Source: Actinomycetota bacterium (GTDB lineage Bacteria; Actinomycetota; Actinomycetes; Mycobacteriales; HKI-0501). Taken from it: a stretch of DNA of 61,018 bases. Positions 45,908 through 55,079 of the stretch are shown here, one piece after another (positions within the stretch are counted from its first letter, which is position 1; every line of letters begins with the position of its first letter). Location: positions 1-61,018 of the forward strand of contig JAVEDU010000008.1 of NCBI GenBank assembly GCA_030840805.1. The letters run 5' to 3'. A program made the position numbers and the translations under genes. A model generated the notes under the pieces. That model worked only from the letters and a program-made list of their open reading frames with translations, made no database searches and was not told the DNA's origin.

Positions 45908-47652
45908 GCGCCTTCGCCGAGTCGGACCGCGCCGCCGTCCACCGCGTGATGGCCGAGCGCCGCGACGTGCGTACCGGCTTCCGGCCGGACCCGGTGCCGG
46001 ACGAGGTGCTCCACCGCGTCCTGGCGTCCGCGCACGCGGCGCCGAGCGTGGGTTTCAGCCAGCCGTGGGACTTCCTGCTGCTCCGCGATCCCGCCGTACG
46101 GCGCCGGGTCAAGGAGCTCGCGAGCGAGCAACGTGGACGGTTCGCGGCCTCGCTGCCCGCCGACCGGGCCCGCGCGTTCGGCGCGCTGAAGATCGACGCG
46201 ATTCTCGACACTCCGCTCGACGTGGTGGTCACCTGCGACCCGACCCGCGGCGGCCGGCACGTCCTGGGCCGCTTCACCCAGCCGCGGATGGCGCCGTACT
46301 CGACGGCGCTCGCCGTCCAGAACCTGTGGCTCGCCGCGCGCGCGGAGGGCCTCGGCGTGGGCTGGGTGTCGTTCTTCGACGAGCGTGAGCTGGCCGGGCT
46401 GCTCGGCCTGCCGCCGCAGGTCGAGGTGGTGGCGTACCTGTCGGTCGGGTACGTGACCGAGTTCGCCGCCGAGCCCGAACTGGCCTCCGCGGGGTGGGCT
46501 CGGCGCCGACCGCTCGAATGGGCCGTGCACGATGGACACTGGGGCCGCCGGGCCCTGCCAGGAGAGGAACCCGTGAGCCTGCTCGACGAGACGATCGCCG
46601 CCATCACGCCGCCGGACCCCCGAGCCGTGGCCGCGGCGCGGGACCGGCAGGCCCGGATGACCAAGCCCGCCGGTTCCCTCGGGGTGCTGGAGGACGTGTC
46701 TGTCCAGCTGGCCGGCCTCGCGGGCGCCTGCCCGCCGCCGATGCCGTCGCCGGCCGCCGTCGCCATCTTCGCCGCCGATCACGGCGTCCATGCCCAGGGC
46801 GTGACGCCGTGGCCGCAGGAGGTCACCGGGCAGATGGTCGCGAACTTCCTCGCCGGGGGCGCGGTCGTGAACGCGTTCGCCGCGCAGGCCGGGGCCGAGG
46901 TGGTCGTGGTGGACGTGGGCGTGGCGTCGGAGCTGTATGCGCCCGGGGAGACCCCGCCGCCCGGGCTGCTGCCACGGCGGGTGCGGGCCGGTACCGCCGA
47001 CATGACCGAGGGCCCCGCGATGACCGGCGCCGAGGTCCGGGCGGCGCTGGAGGTGGGTATCGAGACGGCGCGAGATCTCGTCGTGGCCGGGAACCGGTGC
47101 CTGCTCACCGGCGACATGGGGATCGCCAACACCACCGCCTCCGCGGCGCTGATCGCGGCCTTCACCGGCGCCGCGCCCGCCGTGGTCACCGGCCGGGGCA
47201 CCGGCATCGACGACCAGACGTACGTGCACAAGGTCACCGTGGTGGAGCGCGCCCTGGCCCTGCACGGGCTCACCGGTGGGGTCGCCGACCCGATCGAGGC
47301 GCTCGCCGCGGTCGGCGGGCTGGAGCACGCGGCGCTGGCCGGGTTCATCCTCGGCGCCGCCGCGCTCCGGGTACCGGTCGTGCTGGACGGGGTGATCGCG
47401 GGCTCGGCCGCGCTGGTGGCCGCCGCCCTCGCGCCGGACTGCGTGGCGGCGTGCGTGGCGGGACACCGCTCCGCCGAACCGGGACATGCCCGCGCACTGG
47501 AGCACCTCGGGCTCGAACCGCTGGTCGACCTGCGACTGCGGCTCGGCGAGGGCAGCGGCGCGGTGCTCGCGCTGCCTCTGGTCCAGTCGGCGGTCCGTGC
47601 GTTGCGGGACGTGGCCACGTTCGACTCGGCCGGCGTGACGGGAAAGGACTGA
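45904..47652 (+). CDS. cobT: BluB-CobT fusion: DMB synthase and nicotinate-nucleotide:DMB phosphoribosyltransferase
   Basis: 582 residues from ATG 45904. Residues 1 to about 220 are BluB (nitroreductase fold): RRDVRTGFRPDPVPDEVL, SAHAAPSVGFSQPWDF, and GLGVGWVSFFDE. After a short linker, about 223-570 are CobT: PAGSLGVLEDVSVQLAGL, FAADHGVHAQGV, LLTGDMGIANTTASAAL, GRGTGIDD and the catalytic glutamate E549 in LGEGSGA. One chain would make 5,6-dimethylbenzimidazole from FMNH2 and activate it as the riboside phosphate for the lower ligand. The BluB half needs oxygen. The junction has no stop or frameshift. Confidence 0.95.
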   Translation: MSAFAESDRAAVHRVMAERRDVRTGFRPDPVPDEVLHRVLASAHAAPSVGFSQPWDFLLLRDPAVRRRVKELASEQRGRFAASLPADRARAFGALKIDAILDTPLDVVVTCDPTRGGRHVLGRFTQPRMAPYSTALAVQNLWLAARAEGLGVGWVSFFDERELAGLLGLPPQVEVVAYLSVGYVTEFAAEPELASAGWARRRPLEWAVHDGHWGRRALPGEEPVSLLDETIAAITPPDPRAVAAARDRQARMTKPAGSLGVLEDVSVQLAGLAGACPPPMPSPAAVAIFAADHGVHAQGVTPWPQEVTGQMVANFLAGGAVVNAFAAQAGAEVVVVDVGVASELYAPGETPPPGLLPRRVRAGTADMTEGPAMTGAEVRAALEVGIETARDLVVAGNRCLLTGDMGIANTTASAALIAAFTGAAPAVVTGRGTGIDDQTYVHKVTVVERALALHGLTGGVADPIEALAAVGGLEHAALAGFILGAAALRVPVVLDGVIAGSAALVAAALAPDCVAACVAGHRSAEPGHARALEHLGLEPLVDLRLRLGEGSGAVLALPLVQSAVRALRDVATFDSAGVTGKD

Positions 47653-47655
47653 CGC

Positions 47656-48885
47656 GTGTATCCCCTCGGACTCCGGCTCGCCGGACGGCGCGTCCTCGTC
47701 GTCGGCGGTGGCTCGGTGGCACAGCGCCGCGTGCCGCCCCTGCTGGACGCGGGCGCGCAGGTGCACCTGGTGGCGCCGCACCTGACGCCGGCCCTGGAGG
47801 CGTTCGTCGCATCCGGACGGCTGGCCCACTCGATCCGACCCTATGAACCGTCCGATGTGGACGGCGCGTGGCTGGTGCTGGCGCTGACGGACTCGCCCGC
47901 GGTGAACGCGGCGGTGGCCGGTGACGCCGAGGCGCGGCAGACGTTCTGCGTACGGGCGGACGACGCGATGCTTGCCACCGCCTGGACGCCCGCGGTGGGC
48001 CGGCACGACCGGATCACCGTCGCGGTCCACGCCGACCGTGACCCGCGGCGTGCCGTCGCGCTCCGCGACGCGGTCGTCGAGCGGCTGGCCGACGGGTCGC
48101 TGGATGCCGCGTTCGGGCGCGGCGAGCCCCGCACCGGCGTGGCGCTCGTCGGCGGTGGCCCGGGCGACCCCGAGCTGATCACGGTCCGGGGCCGGCGGCT
48201 GCTCGCCCGCGCCGACGTGGTGATCATCGACCACCTCGCGCCGCACCTGCTCCTCGACGAGCTGCCCGCGCATGTCGAGGTCATCGACGCGTCGAAGCTC
48301 CCGTACGGCCGGTACATGGCGCAGGAGGCGATCAACTCCGCGCTCGTGGACCACGCCCTCGCGGGCAAGTTCGTGGTGCGGCTCAAGGGCGGGGACCCGT
48401 TCGTGTTCGGGCGGGGCGGCGAGGAGCTGGAGGCGTGCCTCGCCGCCGGTGTCCCGGTCGAGGTCGTCCCCGGCGTCACGAGCGCGATCAGCGTGCCCGC
48501 GTCGGCCGGCATCCCGGTCACGCACCGTGGGGTGTCGCACGAGTTCGTGGTCGTCTCCGGGCATGTGGCACCGGACGACCCGCGGTCGCTGGTGGACTGG
48601 CCGGCGCTGGCCCGGCTCCGGGGCACGCTGGTGCTGCTGATGGCGGTGGAACGGCTGGCGAAGATCGCCGCCACGCTCGTCGCCGAGGGCCGCCCGGCCG
48701 ACACCCCGGTCGCGGTGGTCCAGGACGGCACGACCACCGCGCAGCGGTCCGTGTCGGGGACGCTCGCGACGATCGCCGCCGATGTGCAGGAGGCCGGCAT
48801 CGGGCACCCGGCGGTCGTGGTGGTGGGCGAGGTCGTGTCGGTGGCGGCGCGGATCGCGGCACGCCTGCCCCCGGGCGACGCCTGA
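47656..48885 (+). CDS. cobA: Siroheme synthase-like uroporphyrinogen-III C-methyltransferase
   Basis: 409 residues from GTG 47656. The N-terminal ~150 residues are a precorrin-2 dehydrogenase (Met8/CysG-N) domain with [14 protein letters not shown]. The C-terminal methyltransferase domain (about 160-400) has [57 protein letters not shown] and the usual SUMT order. It converts uroporphyrinogen III to precorrin-2 and sirohydrochlorin, which CbiX then uses. The CysG central dimerisation part is short here. It starts three bases after bluB-cobT and closes the operon. Confidence 0.94.
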   Translation: MYPLGLRLAGRRVLVVGGGSVAQRRVPPLLDAGAQVHLVAPHLTPALEAFVASGRLAHSIRPYEPSDVDGAWLVLALTDSPAVNAAVAGDAEARQTFCVRADDAMLATAWTPAVGRHDRITVAVHADRDPRRAVALRDAVVERLADGSLDAAFGRGEPRTGVALVGGGPGDPELITVRGRRLLARADVVIIDHLAPHLLLDELPAHVEVIDASKLPYGRYMAQEAINSALVDHALAGKFVVRLKGGDPFVFGRGGEELEACLAAGVPVEVVPGVTSAISVPASAGIPVTHRGVSHEFVVVSGHVAPDDPRSLVDWPALARLRGTLVLLMAVERLAKIAATLVAEGRPADTPVAVVQDGTTTAQRSVSGTLATIAADVQEAGIGHPAVVVVGEVVSVAARIAARLPPGDA

Positions 48886-48892
48886 TCCCTGG

Positions 48893-48946
48893 TTGTCCAC
48901 AGCCCCGTGACGAGGGGTTCCCGCGGTGTCCGCTTCGCCCTACTGT
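48893..48946 (+). promoter_or_regulatory. Predicted tad promoter with TTGTCCACAG box
   Basis: TTGTCCACAG at 48893-48902 and a -10-like TACTGT at 48941-48946 lie upstream of tadA. The box matches the actinobacterial DnaA-box word TTGTCCACA. The same box occurs 47-49 bases before the -10 of the pilin and ftsE promoters. The -10 is a prediction. Confidence 0.4.
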
Positions 48947-48996
48947 CTGCCGCGGAGGCCGGCCGAGGACCGGCTCCGGTCCCGGGGAGATGACGG

Positions 48997-50223
48997 ATGA
49001 CCGCCGTCGACATCGTCGATGCCGAGGTCCGCGAGCTGATCCGGCGTCGCGGCCTCGATCCGACGCGCGAGCCGGCCGCCGTGCGCCGCCTCATCGACGA
49101 GGTGCTCGCGGACTACTCCGACCGCGCCCTCACCGGGACGCTCCCCGCGCTCGCCGACCCCACCGGGGCGGCGCGGACCGTGTACGACACGGTGGCCGGA
49201 CTCGGGCCGCTGCAACGGTTCCTCGACGACCCGGAGGTCGAGGAGATCTGGGTGAACGGCCCGGGGCGCGTGTTCGTCGCGCGGCGCGGACGCAGCGAGC
49301 TCACCACCACGATCCTGTCCGCGGGACAGGCGGCGGACCTGGTGGAGCGGATGCTCAAGGGCACCGGCCGGCGGGTGGACCTGTCGACGCCGTTCGTGGA
49401 TGCGATGCTGCCGGACGGGTCGCGGCTGCACGTCGTCATCCCGGACATCACGCGCCGCGACCTGGCGGTGAACATCCGGAAGTTCGTGATCCGGGCCGCC
49501 TCCCTGGACGAGCTGGTGGGCCTCGGCACGCTGACCCCACCGGCGGCGGCCTTCCTGGAGGCGACCGTCGTGGCCGGGCTCAACGTCGTCGTCTCCGGCG
49601 GTACGCAGGCGGGGAAGACGACCCTGCTGAACTGTCTCGCCGCGGCGATCCCGGCGAGCGAGCGGGTGATCAGCTGCGAGGAGGTGTTCGAGCTCAAGAT
49701 CCCGGCACCCGACTGGGTCGGGATGCAGACCCGCCAGCCGAACCTGGAGGGCACCGGCGAGATCCCGTTGCGCCGGCTGGTCAAGGAGGCGCTGCGGATG
49801 CGGCCGAGCCGGCTGATCGTCGGCGAGGTCCGCCAGGCGGAGTGCCTGGACCTGCTCATCGCGCTCAACAGCGGCGTGCCCGGCATGGCGAGCCTCCACG
49901 CGAACTCCGCCCGGGAGGCGGTCACCAAGCTCTGCACCCTGCCGCTGCTCGCCGGCGAGAACGTGACGACCGGGTTCGTCGTCCCGACCGTGGCGTCCTG
50001 CGTCGACGTCGTCGTCCACACCGAGGTGGACGGCCGCGGACAGCGGCGCGTGCGGGAGATCGTCGGCGTGACCGGCCGGAGCGAGGGGACCGTCGTGGAG
50101 ACGGCGGACCTGTACGCGACGCGGGCGGGCCGGCTCGTCCGCGCGGAGGGCTACCCCCCGCACCCGGAACGGTTCGAGCGCGCCGGGTACGACCTCGCCG
50201 CCGTGCTCGGGGCCGGGAGCTGA
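48997..50223 (+). CDS. tadA: TadA/CpaF-family pilus assembly ATPase
   Basis: 408 residues from ATG 48997, with GGGGAGA upstream. It is a secretion ATPase of the VirB11/CpaF type: Walker [10 protein letters not shown] from G201, an Asp/Glu-box [32 protein letters not shown] as Walker B and a His box GMASLHANS. It powers assembly or retraction of a Flp/Tad pilus at the membrane with TadB and TadC. The N-terminal domain (about 1-150) is typical for CpaF. It is the first gene of the tad locus. Confidence 0.96.
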   Translation: MTAVDIVDAEVRELIRRRGLDPTREPAAVRRLIDEVLADYSDRALTGTLPALADPTGAARTVYDTVAGLGPLQRFLDDPEVEEIWVNGPGRVFVARRGRSELTTTILSAGQAADLVERMLKGTGRRVDLSTPFVDAMLPDGSRLHVVIPDITRRDLAVNIRKFVIRAASLDELVGLGTLTPPAAAFLEATVVAGLNVVVSGGTQAGKTTLLNCLAAAIPASERVISCEEVFELKIPAPDWVGMQTRQPNLEGTGEIPLRRLVKEALRMRPSRLIVGEVRQAECLDLLIALNSGVPGMASLHANSAREAVTKLCTLPLLAGENVTTGFVVPTVASCVDVVVHTEVDGRGQRRVREIVGVTGRSEGTVVETADLYATRAGRLVRAEGYPPHPERFERAGYDLAAVLGAGS

Positions 50224-50224
50224 C

Positions 50225-51085
50225 ATGGGCGCCCTCCTCGGTGCGGTCCTCGGCCTCGGCGCGCTGCTGGTGTGGCAGAGCGTGTCCGCGCCGCCGGGAC
50301 CGCGGCGCCCGCGTGCCGCCGGCCGGCTCCGGCGGCGGACCGAGGGGCTGCGGCAGGCCGGTATCGACGGGGTGACCGGCGGCCAGTTGCTGGCGCTCCA
50401 GGTCGGGGCGGCCGTCCTCGCGCTGGTGGTCGTGCTGACGGTGACCCGGAGCGTCTCGGTGGCGGTGTGCTTCGCGGTGTTCGGTGCGTTCGGGCCCGTC
50501 GTGCTGGTGCGCCGGATGCGTCACCGCCGCCGGGCCGAGCTGCGGGACGTGTGGCCGGAGGTGGTCGACCAGCTCACCTCGGCGGTCCGCGCGGGGATGT
50601 CCCTGCCCGAGGCGGTGGGCGCGCTCGCCGTCCGGGGGCCGGAGTCGCTGCGCCCAGCGTTCGTGCGGTTCGCGGCCGACCATCGCGCGACCGGACGGTT
50701 CTCCGACTGCCTGGACCGGCTGCGCGACGACCTCGCGGACCCCGTCGCGGACCGGGTGTGCGAGTCGCTCCGGATGGCACGGGAGGTGGGCGGTACGGAC
50801 CTCGGCCGGCTGTTGCGTGCCCTGTCGGCCTTTCTCCGCGAGGACTTCCGGACCCGTGCGGAGCTGGAGACCCGGCAGGGCTGGACGATCAACGCCGCGC
50901 GGCTCGCGGTCGCCGCGCCGTGGGTCGTGCTCCTGCTGCTGGCCGGCCAGAGCACCACGCTGGAGGTGTACGACACCGGGCCGGGCCGGGTCCTGCTCGC
51001 CGTGGGCGCGGGCATCAGCGTCCTGGCGTACCGGCTGATGCTCCGGATCGGGCGGCTGCCGGAGGAACGGCGGGTGCTCCGGTGA
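50225..51085 (+). CDS. tadB: TadB-like pilus assembly membrane protein
   Basis: 286 residues from ATG 50225. It is a type II secretion F-like protein with two membrane segments near the N-terminus (LLALQVGAAVLALVVVLTV and the following VAVCFAVFGAFGPVVLV) and one or two near the C-terminus (LAVAAPWVVLLLLAG). The cytoplasmic helical part has the usual WPEVVDQLTSAVRAGMSLPEAV and the mirrored LRMAREVGGTDLGRLLRAL. It forms the inner-membrane platform with TadC. It follows tadA by one base. Confidence 0.92.
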   Translation: MGALLGAVLGLGALLVWQSVSAPPGPRRPRAAGRLRRRTEGLRQAGIDGVTGGQLLALQVGAAVLALVVVLTVTRSVSVAVCFAVFGAFGPVVLVRRMRHRRRAELRDVWPEVVDQLTSAVRAGMSLPEAVGALAVRGPESLRPAFVRFAADHRATGRFSDCLDRLRDDLADPVADRVCESLRMAREVGGTDLGRLLRALSAFLREDFRTRAELETRQGWTINAARLAVAAPWVVLLLLAGQSTTLEVYDTGPGRVLLAVGAGISVLAYRLMLRIGRLPEERRVLR

Positions 51086-52026
51086 GCCCCGGGCCGGCGG
51101 GCGCGCTGCTCGGTGCGCTCGCGTCCGCGGGACTGCTGCTGGCGTGGTCGGGGTCGCCCCCGGCGCGGCGGGTCCGGCTGGACGACCGGCTGGAGCCGTA
51201 CCTGCGGGACGCGCCGCGGCCCTCGGCGCTGCTGGCCCGGGCCGGTGGCGGGGTGTCCACCTGGGGCGCGGCGGGACGGTTGCTCCGGCCGCTCGTGGTG
51301 GACGTGGCGCGGCTGGTGGACCGGGTGTTCGGGGGCGCCCGGACGGTCCGGCGCCGGCTGCACGCACTGGGGGCGGATGCGGACGTCGAGGGGTTCCGGG
51401 TCGAACAGGTCGTCTGGGCCGTGGCCGGGGTGCTCGGGACGGCGCTCGGGGGCCTGGTGCTGGGCGCGGTGGCCGGTTCGGTGGACGCGCTCGCGATCGG
51501 GTTCGCCGCGGTGCTCGGGGGCGCCGGCGGCGCGCTCGCCCGCGACTGGTGGCTGTCCGCGCAGGTGCGGCGGCGAGAGGAGACGATGCTCGCCGAGTTT
51601 CCGGTGGTGGCGGACCTGCTGGCCCTCGCCGTGACGGCGGGGGAGGCCCCGGCGGCGGCGTTGGACCGCGTCTGCCGGCTGTGCCGCGGGGAGCTGGGCC
51701 GGGAGCTGGCGTCCGCGCTGGCGGAGACCCGCGCCGGGGCAGCGCTGCCGGTGGCGCTGCAGTCTCTCGCGGATCGGACGTCGCTGGAGCCGCTCGCGCG
51801 GTTCGTGGACGGCATCGTGATCGCGATGGAACGGGGCACGCCGCTCGCCGAGGTCCTGCGGGCCCAGGCCGTCGACGTCCGGGAGGCGCGAAAACGGGAC
51901 CTGCTCGCGACGGGCGGGCGACGGGAGATCGCGATGCTCGTACCGGTGGTGTTCCTGATCCTGCCGGTCACCGTGCTGTTCGCGCTGTATCCGGGGCTGG
52001 TGAACCTCACGCTGCTCACCCGTTGA
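51082..52026 (+). CDS. tadC: TadC-like pilus assembly membrane protein
   Basis: 314 residues from GTG 51082, overlapping tadB by four bases. It is a second type II secretion F-like protein: EFPVVADLLALAVTAGEAPAAAL, ALQSLADRTSLEPLARFVDGI, and a C-terminal membrane helix (IAMLVPVVFLILPVTVLFALYPG). The N-terminal third contains membrane segments around VVWAVAGVLGTALGGLVLGAV. It is the partner of TadB in the pilus platform. Confidence 0.92.
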   Translation: MSPGPAGALLGALASAGLLLAWSGSPPARRVRLDDRLEPYLRDAPRPSALLARAGGGVSTWGAAGRLLRPLVVDVARLVDRVFGGARTVRRRLHALGADADVEGFRVEQVVWAVAGVLGTALGGLVLGAVAGSVDALAIGFAAVLGGAGGALARDWWLSAQVRRREETMLAEFPVVADLLALAVTAGEAPAAALDRVCRLCRGELGRELASALAETRAGAALPVALQSLADRTSLEPLARFVDGIVIAMERGTPLAEVLRAQAVDVREARKRDLLATGGRREIAMLVPVVFLILPVTVLFALYPGLVNLTLLTR

Positions 52027-52115
52027 GCGCTCGGCGGGCGAGGCGTGGCCGCTGCACCTAGGGTCGGGTCCGAGCCGTCCCGTGATCGAGGACGGCCGCG
52101 ATTCGGAAGGAGCAC

Positions 52116-52550
52116 GTGGTGGGCGAGGACGACCGTCGAGAACACGCTGCGATGAGCGACACCGCCGGTTGGCCGGAGCACGACGATGGGCACTTCCAGG
52201 CCGAGCGCGAGGAGCGTGCGGCACTGGTGAAGCGGTTCCTCGTCGCGATGGACGAGGCCGGCAACCCGGGTGTCGAGCGTGACTTCGGGTCCACGGTCCG
52301 CGAGCTCACCGGCCAGGAGGCGGACCACTACTGGGAGGCGGAGGTCCGCTCGCCGGACGCCGCCGACGAACCCGGCCGAGCGGTGCGCGTGTACACCGAC
52401 GGCCGGCACGGGTGGTCGGACGCGATGACGTACGCCGACCGTCCGCGCGCGCCCGAGGACGAGATCTCCCCTCGGCAGCTCGAGGCGGCGCTCGACGCGC
52501 TGCTGAAGGAGCACGGCGTGTCCTGGCCCAAGGACGGGTCCGGAGGTTGA
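52116..52550 (+). CDS. Hypothetical protein within the tad locus
   Basis: 144 residues from GTG 52116 with an excellent GGAAGGAG upstream. The protein is acidic and soluble, with no membrane segment or signal peptide. Conserved-looking parts are EREERAALVKRFLVAMDEAG and DFGSTVRELTGQEADHYWEA. I do not recognise the family. It separates tadC from the pilin genes, with 89 bases after tadC, so its link to the pilus is uncertain. Confidence 0.7.
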   Translation: MVGEDDRREHAAMSDTAGWPEHDDGHFQAEREERAALVKRFLVAMDEAGNPGVERDFGSTVRELTGQEADHYWEAEVRSPDAADEPGRAVRVYTDGRHGWSDAMTYADRPRAPEDEISPRQLEAALDALLKEHGVSWPKDGSGG

Positions 52551-53296
52551 TCGGCCGCCCGTGACCGCCCCGCGTCCCGGGTACGGGGCGCGTGGCCGCC
52601 GTGGCACTGTCCGACCCGCGTCACACCGCCGGACTTCCGGACGGTCCGCCGTGCCGTCACCCTGGTCGTGGCGGGGGTCGTGTCGTGCCGGGTCGAGGCT
52701 CGGCTCGCCGGTGCTCCCGACGTGTTCCGGATCAGCGACACCGGGTGGCAGCCGCGTTCGCTGCTGATCTCGAAGACGGCGGAGTGGTACTGATTCGTGG
52801 CCCGCTGCGCGGCGGCCGGCAGACCCTCGCCCTGGACGTGCGTCCCGTCGTCGGGATCGAGGAGACCGGCGGCCGCAGGCGGGTGTCCGACGTCGTGGCC
52901 AGCACGGAGACCTTCGACATCTCGGTCGTCGTGCGGGTGCCGCCCGAGGAGGCGGCGCGCGAGGGGCTCGACCGGACGACGGGCCTCCTGCTCACGACGA
53001 GCGGGGTGCTGACCGCGATCGCGGCGGTCGCGGCGGGCGTCCTGGGCTGTGGCGGCTCCGCCGTCCCCGGGGTCACCGGCCGCGGCCGGTGACCCCGGGG
53101 ACAGTCCCGACGTGGGTAGCGCGGGGACCTGCCTGCCGGAGCGGCCGACGAGGTGGTCGCTCGCCGGAGCGGCGGACCGGGGTTGTCCACAGGTGGGCAG
53201 GAGACCGTGGTGCCGGACGGCCCGCTTCTCCTACGCTGGCACTGCCAGACGCAGGGACGCGCCCGGACGAGCGCCTCCCGTCTCCGAGGAGGAGAG
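52551..53296 (+). pseudogene. Region with a probable frameshifted membrane protein
   Basis: Two coding-like segments adjoin in different frames. Frame 3, about 52632-52797, reads FRTVRRAVTLVVAGVVSCRV, then APDVFRISDTGWQPRSLL, and ends with a TGA. Frame 2, about 52765-53092, reads LEDGGVVLIRGPLRGGRQTL, then VSDVVASTETFDISVVVRVP, and ends with a hydrophobic LLLTTSGVLTAIAAVAAGVLG. Together they resemble one protein with a membrane helix at each end and an exported middle. Neither segment has a good start. A frameshift near 52755-52790 would explain this. The last 200 bases hold the pilin promoter. Confidence 0.4.
53183..53237 (+). promoter_or_regulatory. Predicted pilin promoter with TTGTCCACAG box
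   Basis: TTGTCCACAG at 53183-53192 and a -10-like TACGCT at 53232-53237 precede the Flp-like pilin gene. The spacing is almost the same as in front of tadA and ftsE. Confidence 0.4.
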
Positions 53297-53509
53297 ATGG
53301 CGCTCATGACGTGGCTGTGGGTGCGGACGCAGGCCCGGTGGACCGAACTCACCTCGGCGGACCAGGAGCGCGGCGACGTGCCCGGTTGGGTGATGGTGAC
53401 GGTGATGTCGGCCGGCCTGGTCGTCGCGGTGTTCGCGGTGTTCCGCCAGGCGATCGTGGAGGCGGTCCAGACCGCGATCGCCGGGGTGGTCTCCTCCACC
53501 GGCGGATGA
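53297..53509 (+). CDS. Flp-like pilin
   Basis: 70 residues from ATG 53297 behind GAGGAGGAGAG; the longer upstream frame overlaps the promoter. A short polar head (WTELTSADQERGDVPG) precedes one hydrophobic helix (WVMVTVMSAGLVVAVFAVF), then a short amphipathic tail. The layout and position, just before two TadE-like genes, are those of the major pilin of actinobacterial tad loci. The prepilin peptidase site is not the classical G-E-Y form. No TadV peptidase gene is in the window. It overlaps the next gene (ATGA). Confidence 0.8.
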   Translation: MALMTWLWVRTQARWTELTSADQERGDVPGWVMVTVMSAGLVVAVFAVFRQAIVEAVQTAIAGVVSSTGG

Positions 53510-54030
53510 GGCCCCGCGGTGTCGGGCGGGCGGGACGCCGGATGCGGGCGGCGTGCGGTGTCGGGCGGGCGGGACGCCGGTCGCGGGCGGCGGTCGGTGC
53601 GGGGCGGTGCCGGACTCGGTGGGCGACGCTCCGCGGCCGGTGGACGCGCCGCCGGGCCGGTGACGCGGGCTCGGCGGTGGTGGAGTTCGTGCTCGTCTCG
53701 GTCCTGCTCGTCCTGCTGCTGCTCGCCGTCGCCCAGGTCGCGGTCTACCTGCACATCAGGGCGGTCGTCACCGCGAGCGCCGCCGAGGGTGCGCGGTACG
53801 CGGCCAACGCCGACGTCGCCCCGGACGCCGGTGCCGCGCGGGCGGAGGACCTCCTCGGCCGGGGGATGGGCACGGGAGCGGCGCGGCGGATCCGGTGTGC
53901 GGCGGACGGGCCGGGCGCGGACGGGCTCGTCGCGGTGCGCTGCGGCGGTGCGCTGCCGGTCTTCTTCGTGCCGCTCGGCGGCGTCCTGCCCGTCGACGTG
54001 ACGGGCCACGCGCTCGAGGAGGGACCGTGA
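53506..54030 (+). CDS. TadE-like minor pilin with N-terminal repeat
   Basis: 174 residues from ATG 53506, which overlaps the pilin stop. The first ~55 residues are Arg/Gly-rich and include a tandem 13-residue repeat (GVGRAGRRMRAAC, GVGRAGRRSRAAV) encoded by a 39-base direct repeat. The TadE pattern follows: GDAGSAVVEFVLVSVLLVLL with its membrane helix, then VYLHIRAVVTASAAEGARYAA. The rest is an exported domain with two cysteines. ATG 53542 is a possible shorter start. Product likely a pseudopilin of the Tad pilus. Confidence 0.82.
   Translation: MRPRGVGRAGRRMRAACGVGRAGRRSRAAVGAGRCRTRWATLRGRWTRRRAGDAGSAVVEFVLVSVLLVLLLLAVAQVAVYLHIRAVVTASAAEGARYAANADVAPDAGAARAEDLLGRGMGTGAARRIRCAADGPGADGLVAVRCGGALPVFFVPLGGVLPVDVTGHALEEGP
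53517..53594 (+). repeat. 39-base tandem direct repeat
   Basis: Two copies of a 39-base unit starting CGGTGTCGGGCGGGCGGGAC, at 53517 and 53556, are identical over at least their first 25 bases. They encode the 13-residue repeat at the start of the TadE-like protein. Confidence 0.8.
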
Positions 54031-54485
54031 CGGCCGCCGAGCGCTCCACTGAGGACGGTACGGCCGTCGTCGAGTTCGTCTTCGTCGCGATCGTCGTCCT
54101 CGTGCCGTTGATGTACCTCGTGCTGGCCGCCTCGGCCCTGCAGCGGAACGTGCTCGCCGTGACGCAGGCCGCCCGTGAGGCGGGCCGCGCCTTCGCGACG
54201 GCCGAGGACGAGACGGCGGGCCTGGACCGGGCCGACCACGCCGTCCGGGTGGCGCTCACCGACCAGGGCCTCGACGGCGGGGACGCGGCGCTCCGCTGGG
54301 TCGAGCCGGGTGCCGGCTGTGCCGGGCCGCCGGCGGTGCCGACGCTGGAGCCGGGTGCCGAGTTCGCCGCGTGCGTGGTGCGGACCTTCCGGCTCCCCGC
54401 GGTACCCGGGTACCTCGACGCCGGCGGCAACACGGTCGCCGGGGTCTTCACCGTCCACGTCGACGACTTCCGGTCCCGCCGATGA
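54027..54485 (+). CDS. TadE-like minor pilin 2
   Basis: 152 residues from GTG 54027, overlapping the previous gene by four bases. The N-terminal EDGTAVVEFVFVAIVVLVPL fits the TadE domain with its membrane helix, followed by QRNVLAVTQAAREAGRAFATA. The exported C-terminal part has two cysteines (GAGCAGPP and AACVVRTF) that may pair. It is probably a second minor pilin working with its neighbour. Confidence 0.85.
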   Translation: MTAAERSTEDGTAVVEFVFVAIVVLVPLMYLVLAASALQRNVLAVTQAAREAGRAFATAEDETAGLDRADHAVRVALTDQGLDGGDAALRWVEPGAGCAGPPAVPTLEPGAEFAACVVRTFRLPAVPGYLDAGGNTVAGVFTVHVDDFRSRR

Positions 54486-54943
54486 GCCGGGTGCGGACGG
54501 TCCACCCGGTGGCGCGGGAGGACCGCGGCAGCACGCTCCCGTTCGTGCTGCTCTGCTTCCTGCTCGCATTGCTGCTGGTGGCGGGGACGGTGGCCGCGTC
54601 GGCCGCGTTCCTCGCGCAGCGCGACCTCCAGTCCGACTGCGACGGTGCCGCGGTGGCCGGAGCCGCCGCCGTCGACCCGGCCGGCGTGTACGCCGACGGC
54701 GCACTCCTCGACGCGCTGCCGCTCACCACCGTCGCCGCCCAGGACGCCGTCGCGGGGTACGCCGCCCGAGCCGGGCTGGGGGACACGTCGTTTGCCGTGA
54801 CCGTGCCCGTGCCCGTCGACGGCGCCGCGGTCGCCGTCCGGTGCGGCCGCCGCGTGACGGTCCCGTTCGGACCGATGTTCGGACTCGGCGGCGGAGTGGA
54901 CCGGACGGCCGACAGCAGCGCCCGTTCGCCCGTGCGTCCGTGA
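54482..54943 (+). CDS. TadG-like pilus assembly protein
   Basis: 153 residues from ATG 54482, overlapping the previous gene by four bases. REDRGSTLPFVLLCFLLALLLV and the following AASAAFLAQRDLQSDCDGAAVAGA match the N-terminal domain of TadG-like proteins (Rv3655c type in mycobacteria). The remainder is a short exported domain with a second cysteine. It is the last gene of the tad locus. Confidence 0.82.
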   Translation: MSRVRTVHPVAREDRGSTLPFVLLCFLLALLLVAGTVAASAAFLAQRDLQSDCDGAAVAGAAAVDPAGVYADGALLDALPLTTVAAQDAVAGYAARAGLGDTSFAVTVPVPVDGAAVAVRCGRRVTVPFGPMFGLGGGVDRTADSSARSPVRP

Positions 54944-55079
54944 CTCTTCGCGACGCGAGGTGGTGTCCGTGCCGAGGTGGTGGTAATGGGCTCTGGGCCA
55001 ACTCGTGAGTAACCGGGAAGTCCACAGTGGAGTGCCCGGAAATCTGGACGGGCACGCCAGATCGTGACAGCGTGACTAC

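Noticed and set aside
45022-48900. 1292-residue minus-strand ORF across the cobalamin operon
   Set aside because: It is antisense to bluB-cobT and cobA, whose motifs are intact; no known domain in the minus frame.
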